Made by a program: the position numbers and the translations under genes. A stretch of 64,000 nucleotides of DNA, taken from positions 620,001 to 684,000 of the forward strand of contig CANMDE010000001.1 of the NCBI GenBank assembly GCA_947496535.1, given 5' to 3'. This document shows positions 19,401 through 28,519 of the stretch, piece after piece. The DNA is from an uncultured Paracoccaceae bacterium. GTDB lineage: Bacteria; Pseudomonadota; Alphaproteobacteria; Rhodobacterales; Rhodobacteraceae. How positions within the stretch are numbered: position 1 is the first letter of the stretch; each line of letters starts with the position of its first letter. The notes under the pieces are model-generated. The model saw only the letters and a list, made by a program, of their open reading frames with translations, was not told where the DNA came from and searched no databases.

Positions 19401-19651
19401 TGATCCAGTCCCGGCTGCCAGAGCGTGTCGTACCCTTGCATCCGCTTCCAGCGGGTCAGGATATCCATAAGCGTGTGGTTGAAGGCGTGGCCGACATGCA
19501 GGTGGCCTGTCACATTTGGCGGCGGCAATTGGATGCAGAAGGTTTCCTCGCGCGAGGCATTTGCACCCGCTTTGAACGCACCGGATTCGTCCCACATCTT
19601 GTAAATGCGGGCTTCGGCTTCGCTTGCGTTGAATGTTTTATCCATGGCCAT
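16490..19651 (-). CDS. valS: valyl-tRNA synthetase
   Basis: A class I synthetase of 1053 residues that charges tRNA-Val. It has the HIGH-type motif [19 protein letters not shown] near the N-terminus, the KMSKS-type motif [14 protein letters not shown], an editing (CP1) domain, an anticodon-binding domain after about residue 780, and the C-terminal coiled coil characteristic of ValRS ([19 protein letters not shown]). The start was set at 19651 after AGGAC; the longer frame has no support. Two oddities: a palindromic element inserted in frame at about residues 404-428, and an extra segment of about 70 residues before the [16 protein letters not shown] motif. Confidence 0.96.
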   Translation of the reverse strand: MAMDKTFNASEAEARIYKMWDESGAFKAGANASREETFCIQLPPPNVTGHLHVGHAFNHTLMDILTRWKRMQGYDTLWQPGLDHAGIATQLMVEKQMLKDGENRKRSEMPRDEFLAKVWEWKAENGGVIEQQARRLGDSMDWSRSAFTMSGADSAPATEKPGNFHDAVLKVFVQMYNDGLIYRGKRLVNWDPHFETAISDLEVENIEVDGHMWHFKYPLAGGETYEYVEKDEDGNVTLRETRDYISIATTRPETMLGDGAVAVNPKDERYAPIVGKLCEIPVGPKEHRRMIPIITDPYPDPDFGSGAVKITGAHDFNDYEVAKRGNIPMYSLMDTKGHMRTDGLSYAEEAAIAQRIARGEEDFDENKIAAMNLVPDEYRGLDRFEARKQVVADITAEGNAVMTANPHVGSTHPTNDEGRVGDNPREDQPATIPYVEAKKIMQPFGDRSKVVIEPALTDQWFVDSAKIVGPALDSVREGRVKIMPESGEKVFYHWLENIEPWCISRQLWWGHQIPVWYGLDLGVEDEHNPSGELDEVQILGLLLEGLVHRGVVMHSGPDFDSVKSDFILDNADVPSPLSHATVVEVADKSEAIDRFSASLAEYNVTQDPTVLIFPVWRDPDVLDTWFSSGLWPFGTLGWPTDDPAMKYFPGDVLITGQDILFFWVARMMMMSQAILKDDPFHTVYLHQLVRDAKGQKMSKTTGNVIDPLDMIDAYGADALRFSNAQMAALGGVLKISEDRIKGYRNFGTKLWNAFSLAEHPDYQVPYPGDQPRPTPATTLNKWIIGETAKVREEVDAALTAYRFNDAANALYAFTWGKVCDWYLEFAKPLLKGDDPAAKTETQETLRWVLDQCLTLLHPVMPFITEELWGLAENRAKMLVHTDWPTYTATDLIDTDADREMNWVIGLIEGIRSARAQVHVPAGAKVPLLVTGLDNKGQSAWNNNEVLIKRLARVESLEIVDSFPKGCVTVPMEGGTFGIPLADLIDVKEEIARLEKTLGKLAKELGGLRGRLNNPKFVASAPDDVVAEARENLALREGEETQLKAAIARLEEIG
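18377..18440. repeat. palindromic element inserted in frame inside valS
   Basis: A perfect 12-base inverted repeat (CACCCACCCTAC at 18388-18399 and GTAGGGTGGGTG at 18411-18422) with an 11-base loop. It is followed by a second palindrome (AACCCAC and GTGGGTT, 18424-18439) and preceded by GTGGGT paired with ACCCAC. GTAGGGTGGGT sequences of this kind are dispersed intergenic repeats in many proteobacteria. Here the unit is read through as coding sequence ([20 protein letters not shown]). Confidence 0.8.
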
Positions 19652-19819
19652 GATGTTATGTCCTGCGTTCCGTGTTGGTTCGCGTCTTACCGAAAGGGGG
19701 ACAGCGTGGAAAGGGGATTGGTGCGCGCCGGTTTGACCTTTCGTCACCAATAGCCCTGGCGGGGTGGACAGTGGCTTGTTGCGGGTTAGGCTAAGGCCTA
19801 GCCCCAAGGTGAGGACGCA

Positions 19820-22108
19820 ATGCAAAAATTCGGCAAAAGTCAGTCAGTTGCCCGTGTTGAGGACCAGCGGTTCCTGACCGGGCAGGGGGCCTATGTTGAT
19901 GACATCGCGCCGGAAGGGGCGTTGGTTGCGTATTTCTTGCGCTCGCCCGTCGCGCATGGCCGGTTTGAGTTGGATGTCTCGGCAGCGCAAGAGCTGCCCG
20001 GCGTGCATCTGGTTGTTACGGCGGATGATCTTTTGGCGGCTGGGGTCAAGATGGGGCTGGCTGGCTATACGGTGAAGAACCGGGATGGCAGTCGTGCAGC
20101 GGCCCCAGTTCGTCCGATCCTCGCCCAAGAGGTGGTGCGCCATGTGGGTGAGCCGGTGGCCATGGTCGTCGCCGATGATATGGCCACCGCCCGCGATGCC
20201 GCAGAGGCGATTGATCTGACGGTGGATGACCTGCCAGCTCACGTGGAACTGACCGTCGGCGGGCAGTCGATCCATGCGGAAGCTCCTGAAAACCTTGCCT
20301 TTGACTGGGGTGTTGGCGATAAGGCCGCCGTACAGGCCGCCATTGATGGGGCGGCCCATGTGGTGCGGGTGCTGCTTGATGATAACCGTGTGATTTGCAA
20401 CGCGATGGAGCCGCGCGGGGCGTATGCCGAATATGAAGGCGAGCGCTTGCATGTGGCAATCAATGGTCAGGGCGTCTGGGGCAGCAAGGCTGATCTGATC
20501 AACCATTTTGGTTTACCTGCCGACCGGGTTCGCGTGACCAACCCCGATGTGGGTGGTGGCTTTGGCATGAAGGCGATGCGCTATCCCGAGCCGTTTTGCC
20601 TGGCGCATGCCGCAATGGTTCTGGGGCGCCCTGTGCGTTGGATGTCCGAGAGGACGGAGGCGATGCTGACCGACAATGCGGGCCGTGATCTCGTGACGAC
20701 TGCGACGATGGCGTTTGATGCAGACCACCGGATTGTTGCCTACCATCTGGATACCGTGGCCAATATGGGGGCCTACAATTCGCAGTTCGCACAATCGATC
20801 CAGACAGAGCTTTTCGCGAAAGTTCTGATGGGGACGTATGATGTGCAGGCTGCGGCGATGCGGACCCGCGGTGTATATACCAATACGACCCCGGTTGACG
20901 CCTATCGTGGTGCCGGACGGCCAGAGGCGATGTTCGTGCTGGAACGGATCATGGATGAAGCAGCACGGCAATTGGGGGCGGACCCCTGGGAGCTGCGAAG
21001 ACGGAATTTCATCGCACCCGATGCGTTTCCCTACACGACCGCGACGGGCGTGACCTATGACGTGGGCGAATTCGCCAAGGTACTGGAGCGCGCCGGGCAA
21101 GAAGCGGATCGGGATGGGTTTGCAGAGCGGCGCGCGGTATCGGAGGCGGCGGGTAAGCTGCGTGGGCAGGGGCTTTGTTACTATATCGAAAGTATTCTTG
21201 GTGATCCCTCTGAAACGACCAAGGTTGAATTCACGGCTGATGGCGTGCTGATTTACGTTGGTACCCAGTCGAACGGGCAGGGGCATGAAACAGTGTATCG
21301 CCAGTTTCTGGCTGACCATACTGGCATTCCGGCCGATGAGATTACGGTTGTACAAGGCGATAGCGACCGTATTGCCACCGGTGGCGGGACTGGTGGGTCA
21401 CGGTCAGTAACAGTGCAGAATACGGCGACGCTTGCCACGGTGGATGTGATGGTCGCGGCTTTCGCGGCGTTTTTGGCAGAGCATGAGGGCGGAGAGGTCA
21501 GCTTCGATGATGAGCGTTTCCGCATTGATGGCTCAAACCTTACGCCAACGATGCTGGAGGTGGTCGATATGGCGCGAGAAGCCGGTCGTGACGATCTGCT
21601 TGCGCATTCGGCGCGCATCACGCTCGACAGTCGCAGCTTTCCCAACGGGGCCCATGTGGTCGAGGTGGAGGTTGATCCTGAGACCGGCGTTGTTGCGGTC
21701 GACCGCTACACGGTCGTTGACGATTTCGGCAATCTGATCAACCCGATGCTGGCAGAGGGGCAGGTGCACGGGGGCGTGGCACAAGGCCTTGGGCAGGCGC
21801 TGACCGAGCGGGTGGTGTTTGACGCCGATGGCCAGCTCCTCACGGCGAGTTTTATGGACTACGGGATGCCGCGGGCTGATGATCTGCCGATGATCCGTTT
21901 TACGACAGAAAGCACGCCGTCGACTTACAACCCCATGGGTATGAAGGGCTGTGGAGAGGCAGGAACAGTCGGCGCGCTTGCTGCGATCAGCAATGCGGTG
22001 GTCGATGCGCTTTGGCCGCTCGGTGTGCGTGATCTTCAGATGCCTTTCACACCCAACCGGGTGTGGGACGCGATCCAAAAGGCGAAGGAAAACAGTGCCG
22101 CTGCGTGA
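19820..22108 (+). CDS. xanthine dehydrogenase-family molybdopterin-binding large subunit (form II CoxL-like)
   Basis: A 762-residue molybdenum hydroxylase large subunit. It has the family N-terminus [20 protein letters not shown], the phrase [10 protein letters not shown], the active-site loop [13 protein letters not shown] and the catalytic glutamate motif [10 protein letters not shown] near the C-terminus. The AYRGAGR loop marks the 'form II' type rather than the AYRCSFR loop of true aerobic CO dehydrogenase. The substrate is therefore probably an aldehyde or heterocycle. The [2Fe-2S] and FAD subunits that normally accompany it are absent on both sides. The start follows AAGGTGAGGA. The gene is divergent from valS and overlaps the next gene by 14 bases. 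Confidence 0.9.
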   Translation: MQKFGKSQSVARVEDQRFLTGQGAYVDDIAPEGALVAYFLRSPVAHGRFELDVSAAQELPGVHLVVTADDLLAAGVKMGLAGYTVKNRDGSRAAAPVRPILAQEVVRHVGEPVAMVVADDMATARDAAEAIDLTVDDLPAHVELTVGGQSIHAEAPENLAFDWGVGDKAAVQAAIDGAAHVVRVLLDDNRVICNAMEPRGAYAEYEGERLHVAINGQGVWGSKADLINHFGLPADRVRVTNPDVGGGFGMKAMRYPEPFCLAHAAMVLGRPVRWMSERTEAMLTDNAGRDLVTTATMAFDADHRIVAYHLDTVANMGAYNSQFAQSIQTELFAKVLMGTYDVQAAAMRTRGVYTNTTPVDAYRGAGRPEAMFVLERIMDEAARQLGADPWELRRRNFIAPDAFPYTTATGVTYDVGEFAKVLERAGQEADRDGFAERRAVSEAAGKLRGQGLCYYIESILGDPSETTKVEFTADGVLIYVGTQSNGQGHETVYRQFLADHTGIPADEITVVQGDSDRIATGGGTGGSRSVTVQNTATLATVDVMVAAFAAFLAEHEGGEVSFDDERFRIDGSNLTPTMLEVVDMAREAGRDDLLAHSARITLDSRSFPNGAHVVEVEVDPETGVVAVDRYTVVDDFGNLINPMLAEGQVHGGVAQGLGQALTERVVFDADGQLLTASFMDYGMPRADDLPMIRFTTESTPSTYNPMGMKGCGEAGTVGALAAISNAVVDALWPLGVRDLQMPFTPNRVWDAIQKAKENSAAA

Positions 22109-23162
22109 TTGGTTCTTTGGTCTTTTCGGACGGCGTGCGCGGTCCGAAGAAGGTGGCAAGCGCAGGCGCGGACCGGCGACCCATATCGTTATTCTGGATG
22201 GAACGATGTCTTCGCTGTCACCCGGCTGCGAAACCAATGCGGGCTTGACCTTCAAACTGCTCAAGGAGGTGAGCGGACAGGCGAACCTGACCGTGCATTA
22301 TGAGGCCGGAATTCAGTGGCGTGACTGGGCCAGCACGGTTGATGTACTGACGGGTCGGGGGATCAATCGCCAGATTAAAAGGGCATATGGGGTGCTGGCC
22401 AGCCGCTACCGGTTGGGCGATCAGATCGTCCTGATCGGCTACTCACGCGGGGCCTATGCAGTGCGTTCGCTGGCTGGCGTGATCGACACGATCGGGTTGG
22501 TCAAATCCGATTGCGCCACCGAACGGGCCATCCGGCAAGCCTATCGTCACTATCGCACAGGAGGGCGCAGCCCGACCGCGCAGGCTTTTCGCGATGAGCA
22601 TTGCCATGATGATGTGATAGTTGAGGCTGTCGCGGTCTGGGATACGGTCAAGGCGCTGGGTTTGCGATTGCCGATCACATGGCGCTGGGCACAGGCGGCG
22701 CATCATTTTCACAACCACGCCTTGGGTGATCATGTGCGCCATGGGTTTCATGCGCTGGCGCTGGACGAAAAGCGCGAGGCTTATGCGCCCGTTCTATGGA
22801 ACAGCCCGTCCGGCTGGTCAGGGCATATGGAACAGATCTGGTTTCGTGGCACCCATGCTGATGTCGGCGGGCAGGTTGGGGCCTATCCACCGTCACGTCC
22901 GTTGGCCAATATCCCGTTGGTCTGGATGCTTGAGAAGCTGGCGAATTGCGAAGTGCCTTTGCCAGAGGACTGGCGCGCCCGGTTTGAACAGGATGTCGAT
23001 GCGCCCTCGATCGGGCAGTGGCACGGGTGGGCCAAGATGTTCCTGTCGCGCCGTCGGCGCATCGTTGGTCAGGATGTGTCAGAGCGGCTGCATCACACCG
23101 TTCCCCGCGAACGGCTGCATAAACTAGTCCCGACGCATCTGCATGATCAGGCAAGTGGTTGA
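22095..23162 (+). CDS. DUF2235 alpha/beta-hydrolase (Tle1-like fold)
   Basis: A 355-residue putative serine hydrolase. The nucleophile elbow is LIGYSRGAYAVRSLAGVI (GxSxG), followed by VWDTVKALG and the acid/His region WFRGTHADVGG, the order seen in DUF2235 proteins, which include type VI secretion phospholipases of the Tle1 group. No secretion genes are nearby, so a household esterase or lipase role is equally possible. The GTG start at 22095 follows AAGGA and overlaps the end of the molybdenum subunit gene, suggesting coupling. The 3' end overlaps the convergent thioesterase gene by 39 bases. Confidence 0.87.
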   Translation: MPLRDWFFGLFGRRARSEEGGKRRRGPATHIVILDGTMSSLSPGCETNAGLTFKLLKEVSGQANLTVHYEAGIQWRDWASTVDVLTGRGINRQIKRAYGVLASRYRLGDQIVLIGYSRGAYAVRSLAGVIDTIGLVKSDCATERAIRQAYRHYRTGGRSPTAQAFRDEHCHDDVIVEAVAVWDTVKALGLRLPITWRWAQAAHHFHNHALGDHVRHGFHALALDEKREAYAPVLWNSPSGWSGHMEQIWFRGTHADVGGQVGAYPPSRPLANIPLVWMLEKLANCEVPLPEDWRARFEQDVDAPSIGQWHGWAKMFLSRRRRIVGQDVSERLHHTVPRERLHKLVPTHLHDQASG

Positions 23163-23609
23163 GCCGGTCGCGTAGATTTTGCCGTCAGCGGCCCCTCTGA
23201 TTTCACCGTGGGCGACCCCGGTGGTTCGCCCGGTGTGATCGGTGACACCCGTGGCGATGATTTCTGTACCTAGCGGGATCGCGCGTGTCAGGTTCACCTT
23301 GTATTCCAAGGTTGTATAGACGGAACCTTCTGGCACTTCGGTCATGACAGCACAGGCCATGCAGCTATCCAGAAGTGTTCCGTACCAGCCACCATGCACG
23401 CCGCCCATGGGGTTTGCGTGCGAAAACTCAGGCGTGCCACGAAAGGCAACTTTGCCCTGTTCGACAGTATCCAGGGAGTAGTTCAGCAATGCCGAGATAG
23501 GCGGGCGGGCAATTTCGCCGCGCTGCATGGCTTGCATAAACTCAAGTCCGGAGATGGACAGGATCGTGTCCATGCCGGGCAGTTCGTCGGGTGTAGTGGC
23601 GGTAAACAT
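23124..23609 (-). CDS. PaaI-family hotdog thioesterase
   Basis: A 161-residue acyl-CoA thioesterase-like protein. The hotdog core is seen in HANPMGGVHGGWYGTLLDSC (with the conserved HGG) and the strands TTLEYKVNLTRAIPLGTEI, TGRTTGVAHGEI and YATGSTTCLI. The active-site Asp is in LLDSC. Substrate unknown. It ends inside the 3' end of the DUF2235 gene on the opposite strand and lies 18 bases downstream of metF on the same strand, so it is probably read from the metF promoter. Confidence 0.88.
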   Translation of the reverse strand: MFTATTPDELPGMDTILSISGLEFMQAMQRGEIARPPISALLNYSLDTVEQGKVAFRGTPEFSHANPMGGVHGGWYGTLLDSCMACAVMTEVPEGSVYTTLEYKVNLTRAIPLGTEIIATGVTDHTGRTTGVAHGEIRGAADGKIYATGSTTCLIMQMRRD

Positions 23610-23627
23610 GCCGCCAGTGATGCGGGG

Positions 23628-24494
23628 TCAGGCGACGTTTTGCAACCGCACTTTCGGGCTCACGCCAAGTGCATGGCAGACATCGCGTGTCAGCTCGGGC
23701 CGGTTGAGCGTGTAGAAATGCAGGTGCTCTACCCCGCCTTGCAGCAGGTCGTCGCAAAGTTCGGTGGCAAGCGCCGTGGCAAGCAATTCGGTGCTGCCAT
23801 CGCGGGTCGCGTGGGCGAACGCGTCATGGACGATCTGCGGAATATGCGTGCCACACTGGCTCGCAAACTTTTGTGTCCCGTTCCAGTTTTCAATCGGCAG
23901 GATGCCGGGGATAATCGGCGCGTCAATACCGGCTTTGACGCAGGCATCGCGGAAGCGAAAGAATGTGTCCGCCTCAAAAAAGAACTGCGTGATGGCGGTT
24001 GCTGCACCCGCATCGATCTTGCGTTTCAGAAACGCGATATCCGCCGCCTGATCCGCTGCCTCGGGGTGTTTTTCGGGATAGGCACCGACATGGATGTTGA
24101 ATTTGCCAGTATCGGCAAGGGCGCTGATCAGCTCGACTGAGCTTGCAAAACCGTCTTGGTGCGCCGTGAATTTATCCTGACCTTTGGGGGCGTCGCCACG
24201 CAGGGCTACGATATCTTTGACGCCTTCCTTGGCGTAGCTCTCTGCAATATCCAGTGTTTCCGATTTCGTCGCATCGACACAGGTCAGATGAGCGGCGACT
24301 TTCAGCCCGCTGGTGCGGTGGATCGTGCCCACAGCCTCATGCGTCAGTTTACGCGTTGTGCCGCCCGCGCCGTAAGTGACAGACACAAATGTGGGGTCCA
24401 ACGGAGCCAGGCTGTTCACGCAATCCCACAGCCGGAACGATCCTTCGAGCGATTTTGGCGGAAAGAATTCAAACGAAACGGATGGGGCAGACAT
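23628..24494 (-). CDS. metF: 5,10-methylenetetrahydrofolate reductase
   Basis: A 288-residue TIM-barrel flavoprotein that makes 5-methyl-THF for methionine synthesis. It has the family start VSFEFFPPKSLEG (Glu as general acid), VSVTYGAGGTTR, AHLTCVDATK, IVALRGDAP and AITQFFFEAD. Full length. The start was set at the ATG at 24494 after GAGAGGT; the longer frame would overlap the divergent regulator gene. Divergent arrangement with the LysR gene strongly suggests MetR-type control. Confidence 0.95.
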   Translation of the reverse strand: MSAPSVSFEFFPPKSLEGSFRLWDCVNSLAPLDPTFVSVTYGAGGTTRKLTHEAVGTIHRTSGLKVAAHLTCVDATKSETLDIAESYAKEGVKDIVALRGDAPKGQDKFTAHQDGFASSVELISALADTGKFNIHVGAYPEKHPEAADQAADIAFLKRKIDAGAATAITQFFFEADTFFRFRDACVKAGIDAPIIPGILPIENWNGTQKFASQCGTHIPQIVHDAFAHATRDGSTELLATALATELCDDLLQGGVEHLHFYTLNRPELTRDVCHALGVSPKVRLQNVA

Positions 24495-24539
24495 GGGCGG
24501 ACCTCTCTCTTGCGGTGTCCGTATCGCAAGATTAAGAAG

Positions 24540-24584
24540 ATGAGGCAAATTCATAAAGTTCAATTAAACTATGAGGCGGATTCA
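24540..24584. promoter_or_regulatory. direct repeat in the metF-metR intergenic region, candidate MetR site
   Basis: ATGAGGCAAATTCA starts at 24540 and ATGAGGCGGATTCA at 24571; they match at 12 of 14 positions with starts 31 bases apart, about three helical turns. Between them lies TTCATAAAGTTCAA. LysR regulators usually bind two such boxes in divergent promoters. This is a candidate only. Confidence 0.4.
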
Positions 24585-24587
24585 CGC

Positions 24588-25493
24588 GTGCATATCGAGT
24601 TCCGGCACCTGCGCACCATCAAGGCAATCCATGATACAGGTGGGTTGGCCCGTGCTGCTGACCAGCTAAACATCACCCAAAGTGCGCTGAGCCATCAGAT
24701 CAAAGGGATCGAAGATCAGGCGGGGGTGGAACTGTTCGTGCGCCGCTCCAAACCGCTGAAACTATCGGCGGCGGGGATGAAAATGCTGGCGACTGCGGAG
24801 TCTATCCTGCCGCAAGTCGCGGCGTTGGAAGCCGAATTCGAGGGGCTGATTGCTGGTAGCGCCGGCAGGCTGCACATCGCGATTGAGTGTCACGCCTGTT
24901 TTGAGTGGTTATTCCCGGTGCTGGAACAGTTTCGCAAGGCATGGCCGGAAGTCGATGTGGATATCCGGCCGGGCCTTGCATTTGACGCGCTGCCTGCTTT
25001 GCGTAAGGAAGAGGTGGATCTTGTCGTCTCATCCGATCCCGAAGATCTGCCGGATACGGATTTCACGCCGCTTTTTGACTACGAGGCAGTATTTGTTGCC
25101 TCTGCTTCGCACCCATTGGCGCAAAAATCGGTGATCGAAGCCAAGGATTTCGCTGGCGAAACACTGATCACCTATCCGGTAGACAAGACGCGGCTGGATG
25201 TGTTTTCGCAACTTTTGACGCCTGCAGGTATTGAACCGACAGATGTCCGGCAGGTCGAGTTGACGGCGGTGATTCTGCTGCTTGTGGCGTCCAATCGTGG
25301 GGTTGCAGTGCTGCCGGATTGGGTGGTTCGGCAGGTGCGGTATAGTTCCGATTACGTCACCCGCCCGTTGACCAAAGGCGGCATCACACGTCGTCTTTAT
25401 GCCGCAACGCGGTCGCAGGACACATCGCTCCCGTTCATGGCGCATCTCATTCGGCTGGCCCGGCAGGAAGCGGTCAAACTCCAGAGAGTTTAG
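24588..25493 (+). CDS. metR: LysR-family regulator, MetR-like
   Basis: A 301-residue transcription factor with the N-terminal winged helix VHIEFRHLRTIKAIHDTGGL, the recognition region LNITQSALSHQIKGIEDQAG and the MetR-type phrase FVRRSKPLKLSAAG. The effector domain includes HIAIECHACFEWLFP, typical of MetR, which senses homocysteine. A GTG start at 24588 is chosen because MetR proteins begin with (M/V)HIEFRHLR; an ATG at 24540 would add 16 residues that lie over the putative operator. It is divergent from metF. Confidence 0.92.
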   Translation: MHIEFRHLRTIKAIHDTGGLARAADQLNITQSALSHQIKGIEDQAGVELFVRRSKPLKLSAAGMKMLATAESILPQVAALEAEFEGLIAGSAGRLHIAIECHACFEWLFPVLEQFRKAWPEVDVDIRPGLAFDALPALRKEEVDLVVSSDPEDLPDTDFTPLFDYEAVFVASASHPLAQKSVIEAKDFAGETLITYPVDKTRLDVFSQLLTPAGIEPTDVRQVELTAVILLLVASNRGVAVLPDWVVRQVRYSSDYVTRPLTKGGITRRLYAATRSQDTSLPFMAHLIRLARQEAVKLQRV

Positions 25494-25506
25494 AGCCGTT
25501 TTTTCG

Positions 25507-27453
25507 CTACGCCGCACCATGCTGTTTAAGGTTCAGTTCCATTCGATCAGGTTGTGTGCTTAGCCTGAGTATCGTTTCCGCACAGGGCACCGCTTTGCCG
25601 TAAAAATGTCCCTGCGCGATGGTGCATCCCATCTTGGAAAGCATGTCGCGTTGTTGGGCTGTTTCCACACCTTCGGCAACCACCTCGACCCCTAGACCGC
25701 GCCCGATCGTGAGTAACCCGCTGACCAGTACATATGTGGCCGGATCGACGCCGAGATCCTTGATAAAGCAGGTGTCCAGTTTGAGTTCATCAAACTCCAG
25801 TTCCCTGAGATGATGGAGCGAGGCAAAACCAGTCCCGAAATCATCCAGTGAGATACGCACCCCTGCCTGCCGAAATTTGGTGATGGATTTCTGGATCATG
25901 TCGCCAGACCGGGCGAGGAAGATATCCTCGGTGATTTCGAATGTCAGGTTTTTGCGCAAGTGAGGGTAGCGGTCGATCAGTTCCAGTAAATCCGCGTGAC
26001 CGGAATTGGTGGCCAGCGTCACCTCTGGCACGTTGATTGAAACATGGCCGGGGTCCAACCCTTCGCCGCGCATGATCTGGATGTCCTGCAAAACATGTCG
26101 GGTCGTGTGCCGCATGAATTCACCCTGCAATCCCATCTCATTCATTTGCGGCAGGAACGCCGCTGGCGGCAGCACGCCGCGGGTTGGGTGATGCCAGCGG
26201 GACAATGCCTCAAACCCGACAATGCGGTTTGTTTTGATAGAGAATTTGGGCTGATAGTGCGGGATGATACGCCCTTCCTGCATCGCGGCGACCAATGCAT
26301 CACGGTCCTCCAGCGAAGCGCGGATAGGAAAGGCCTTTCTGTCAAAGACCATGATCTGCGCTTCGGTATCCTGTTTGGCGCGATACATCGCCTGATCTGC
26401 GCCCGAGATCAGGCTTGTCAGCGTGTTCGTCTGTGCCCCCTGACGCGCAATTCCGACACTGACCCCGACGCTGAGCTGCTTTTGTTCGAACGCAACCGGA
26501 CGCTGGATCGCGGCAATCAGCGTAGAGCCAAATTTACGCGCTGCGGCTGATGACGTGATATCGGTCCGGGCGACGGCAAATTCGTCACCACCCAGTCGAG
26601 CGATGATTGCATCTTCGCCTAACAATTCTTTCAGACGCGCGGCCATAGCGCGCAGCACAGCATCCCCTGCCGTATGACTGTAGCTGTCATTGATCGGTTT
26701 GAACCCGTCGAGATCCATCAGGAACACCGTGACACCAAAACGGTCAGCATGTTTCGCCATCAACGCCTCAAGGCTTTCGTCAAATGCCCTGCGGTTGGTC
26801 AGCCCGGTCAAGGCGTCGTGCCTTGACTGCTTTTCCAGCTTGACCAATTGGATTGTCGCGTCCTTCTGGGCCTGATCCAAGGCGCGATTGGTGTCATTTT
26901 GTCGTTTCATCACGTCGCAGGTGTTTATGACGTAAATGACCATCGTGGCCGACAGCATCGCCCACTCTACCAATGACTGCCCGGTGCTTCGCGACAAAGC
27001 CCAAGGCATGGCCAATATGGTGGCAAAAGTGGGGGCCATCAGTGCGAGATTGTAAAGTGGCAGCAGGCTGAAAGAGCTGCTGGTGTGGACGGACAAGCCG
27101 AACAGCCACGCATACCCGACCAGAACAATTGATAACGCGTCGCTTTGCATCAGGATGAGCGAGAATGACAGAAGCGACAACAGCAGCAAACAATTCAGCA
27201 CAAAGATCAACAGCGCAAGCGGCAGACCAGGTCGCCTGCTGCGTCGGGCCATGTGTTTGTTGATGAGATAAATGGCTGCGTCCAGACAAAGAAAGATTAA
27301 ACCTGTGGCAATTCCCTGTCGTGCAAAGCCTGCATAGCAGCACACGCACACCATCAGCAGGCCGGTTGCCACCCGCCTTGGCAAATCCCGGCGAAATATG
27401 TGCCCGGCAGTCTGCGTTTGCTGCACAAAGAGATGGCGTAACTGATTTGGCAT
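25507..27453 (-). CDS. membrane-bound GGDEF-EAL protein (cyclic-di-GMP synthesis/breakdown)
   Basis: A protein of about 648 residues. The N-terminus has around five membrane helices (VATGLLMVCVCCYAGFA onward to about residue 190). A GGDEF domain with intact ARLGGDEFAVA follows, then an EAL domain with GFEALSRWHHP, LTFEITE, DDFGTGFASL and AEGVETAQQ. Both active sites look complete, so it may be bifunctional or switch between activities. No periplasmic sensory domain is obvious; the membrane part itself resembles a MASE-like region. The start could be this ATG or a GTG at 27474; neither has a strong ribosome site. Confidence 0.9.
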   Translation of the reverse strand: MPNQLRHLFVQQTQTAGHIFRRDLPRRVATGLLMVCVCCYAGFARQGIATGLIFLCLDAAIYLINKHMARRSRRPGLPLALLIFVLNCLLLLSLLSFSLILMQSDALSIVLVGYAWLFGLSVHTSSSFSLLPLYNLALMAPTFATILAMPWALSRSTGQSLVEWAMLSATMVIYVINTCDVMKRQNDTNRALDQAQKDATIQLVKLEKQSRHDALTGLTNRRAFDESLEALMAKHADRFGVTVFLMDLDGFKPINDSYSHTAGDAVLRAMAARLKELLGEDAIIARLGGDEFAVARTDITSSAAARKFGSTLIAAIQRPVAFEQKQLSVGVSVGIARQGAQTNTLTSLISGADQAMYRAKQDTEAQIMVFDRKAFPIRASLEDRDALVAAMQEGRIIPHYQPKFSIKTNRIVGFEALSRWHHPTRGVLPPAAFLPQMNEMGLQGEFMRHTTRHVLQDIQIMRGEGLDPGHVSINVPEVTLATNSGHADLLELIDRYPHLRKNLTFEITEDIFLARSGDMIQKSITKFRQAGVRISLDDFGTGFASLHHLRELEFDELKLDTCFIKDLGVDPATYVLVSGLLTIGRGLGVEVVAEGVETAQQRDMLSKMGCTIAQGHFYGKAVPCAETILRLSTQPDRMELNLKQHGAA

Positions 27454-27603
27454 GAGTGGTCCGACGTGCTGCACGCGTTCTTATCGCGCGCTTTGGCCAA
27501 TTTTCCGTTAAGTGGCCCGCTCGATCCGTCTTTGTGGTTAAGCCTTGTGAGCCGGATGTGATCGGCCTATACGCCCCGCTGATCCCTCAATTCGGAGATG
27601 GCC

Positions 27604-28392
27604 ATGGCCGGCAGTGCAAACCTCAATGTCATGATGAAAACCGCCCGCAAGGCCGGCCGCGCGTTGTTGAAAGACTTCGGCGAGGTCGAGAATTTGCAGG
27701 TCAGCGCCAAAGGCCCCGGCGACTTCGTCAGCCGGGCGGACAGGCAGGCCGAGGAAACCATTCGCGAAGAACTGATGCTCGCCCGCCCTTCATACGGATT
27801 TCTGGGCGAAGAAAATGCGGAAATCGAAGGTGAAGACCCAACCCGACGCTGGATCGTGGACCCGCTGGACGGCACCACCAATTTTCTTCATGGGCTGCCC
27901 CATTGGGCTGTTTCCATCGCATTGGAACATAAGGGCCAAGTCGTTGCGGGCGTTATCTATGACCCGGTTAAAGACGAAATGTTCTATGCCGAAAAAGGCA
28001 CTGGTGCGTGGTTGAATGAAAGCCGTCTGCGCGTTTCAAGCCGCAGCAAGATGATTGAAAGCGTGTTCGCAACTGGGTTGCCCTTTGGCGGGCGGGCCGA
28101 TTTGCCCGAAACCATTCAGGATTTGGCGCGCATTCTGCCAGCATGTGCCGGTGTGCGCCGGTTTGGCGCGGCTTCGCTTGATTTGGCCTATGTGGCGGCA
28201 GGCCGTTACGATGGGTTCTGGGAGCGGGGCCTGCATGCGTGGGATCTGGCGGCAGGTATCGTCATTATGCGCGAGGCTGGCGCTATTGTCGAACCGCTGA
28301 TCCCCGGTGGCGATATTCTGGCTGACGGGCAGATCATCTGTGCCAACGAACCGATTTTCAATGGTTTCGCCAAGGTGATCCGTTCTGCCTAA
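27604..28392 (+). CDS. suhB: inositol monophosphatase family protein
   Basis: A 262-residue phosphatase of the SuhB/IMPase family. It has the metal-binding motifs FLGEENAE, WIVDPLDGTTNFLHG and WDLAAGIVIMREAGAIV. SuhB-type proteins dephosphorylate inositol-1-phosphate and in enterobacteria also act in rRNA antitermination. The start at the second ATG (27604) is preferred because GGAG lies seven bases upstream and homologues start with M-x-GSANLNVM. The gene stands alone and is followed by a hairpin. Confidence 0.9.
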   Translation: MAGSANLNVMMKTARKAGRALLKDFGEVENLQVSAKGPGDFVSRADRQAEETIREELMLARPSYGFLGEENAEIEGEDPTRRWIVDPLDGTTNFLHGLPHWAVSIALEHKGQVVAGVIYDPVKDEMFYAEKGTGAWLNESRLRVSSRSKMIESVFATGLPFGGRADLPETIQDLARILPACAGVRRFGAASLDLAYVAAGRYDGFWERGLHAWDLAAGIVIMREAGAIVEPLIPGGDILADGQIICANEPIFNGFAKVIRSA

Positions 28393-28397
28393 GGTAC

Positions 28398-28426
28398 CCA
28401 GAAAGCTTTTTAGTACCGCTTTCTGG
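28398..28426. terminator. hairpin after the inositol phosphatase gene
   Basis: The arms CCAGAAAGC and GCTTTCTGG flank an 11-base loop, starting six bases after the stop codon. There is no run of Ts, so termination by this hairpin alone is uncertain. Confidence 0.4.
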
Positions 28427-28472
28427 TGTCCATTGGATCGGTGCCTATCACTACGTTGACGTTAGACAAATG

Positions 28473-28501
28473 CATCGGGCAAGCCGTGCGGATGCCCGAT
28501 G
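28473..28501. terminator. hairpin downstream of the PilJ-domain gene
   Basis: The arms CATCGGGCA and TGCCCGATG are perfect over nine bases with an 11-base loop, 19 bases past the stop of the minus-strand gene. Only a weak CATTTG follows on that strand. Confidence 0.45.
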
Positions 28502-28519
28502 TCCAGTAGCCCAAAGTCG

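Noticed and set aside
18173..19753. 526-codon open frame on the plus strand
   Set aside because: It lies wholly antisense to valS, which has all synthetase motifs. The translation has no domain and reflects the codon pattern of the opposite strand.
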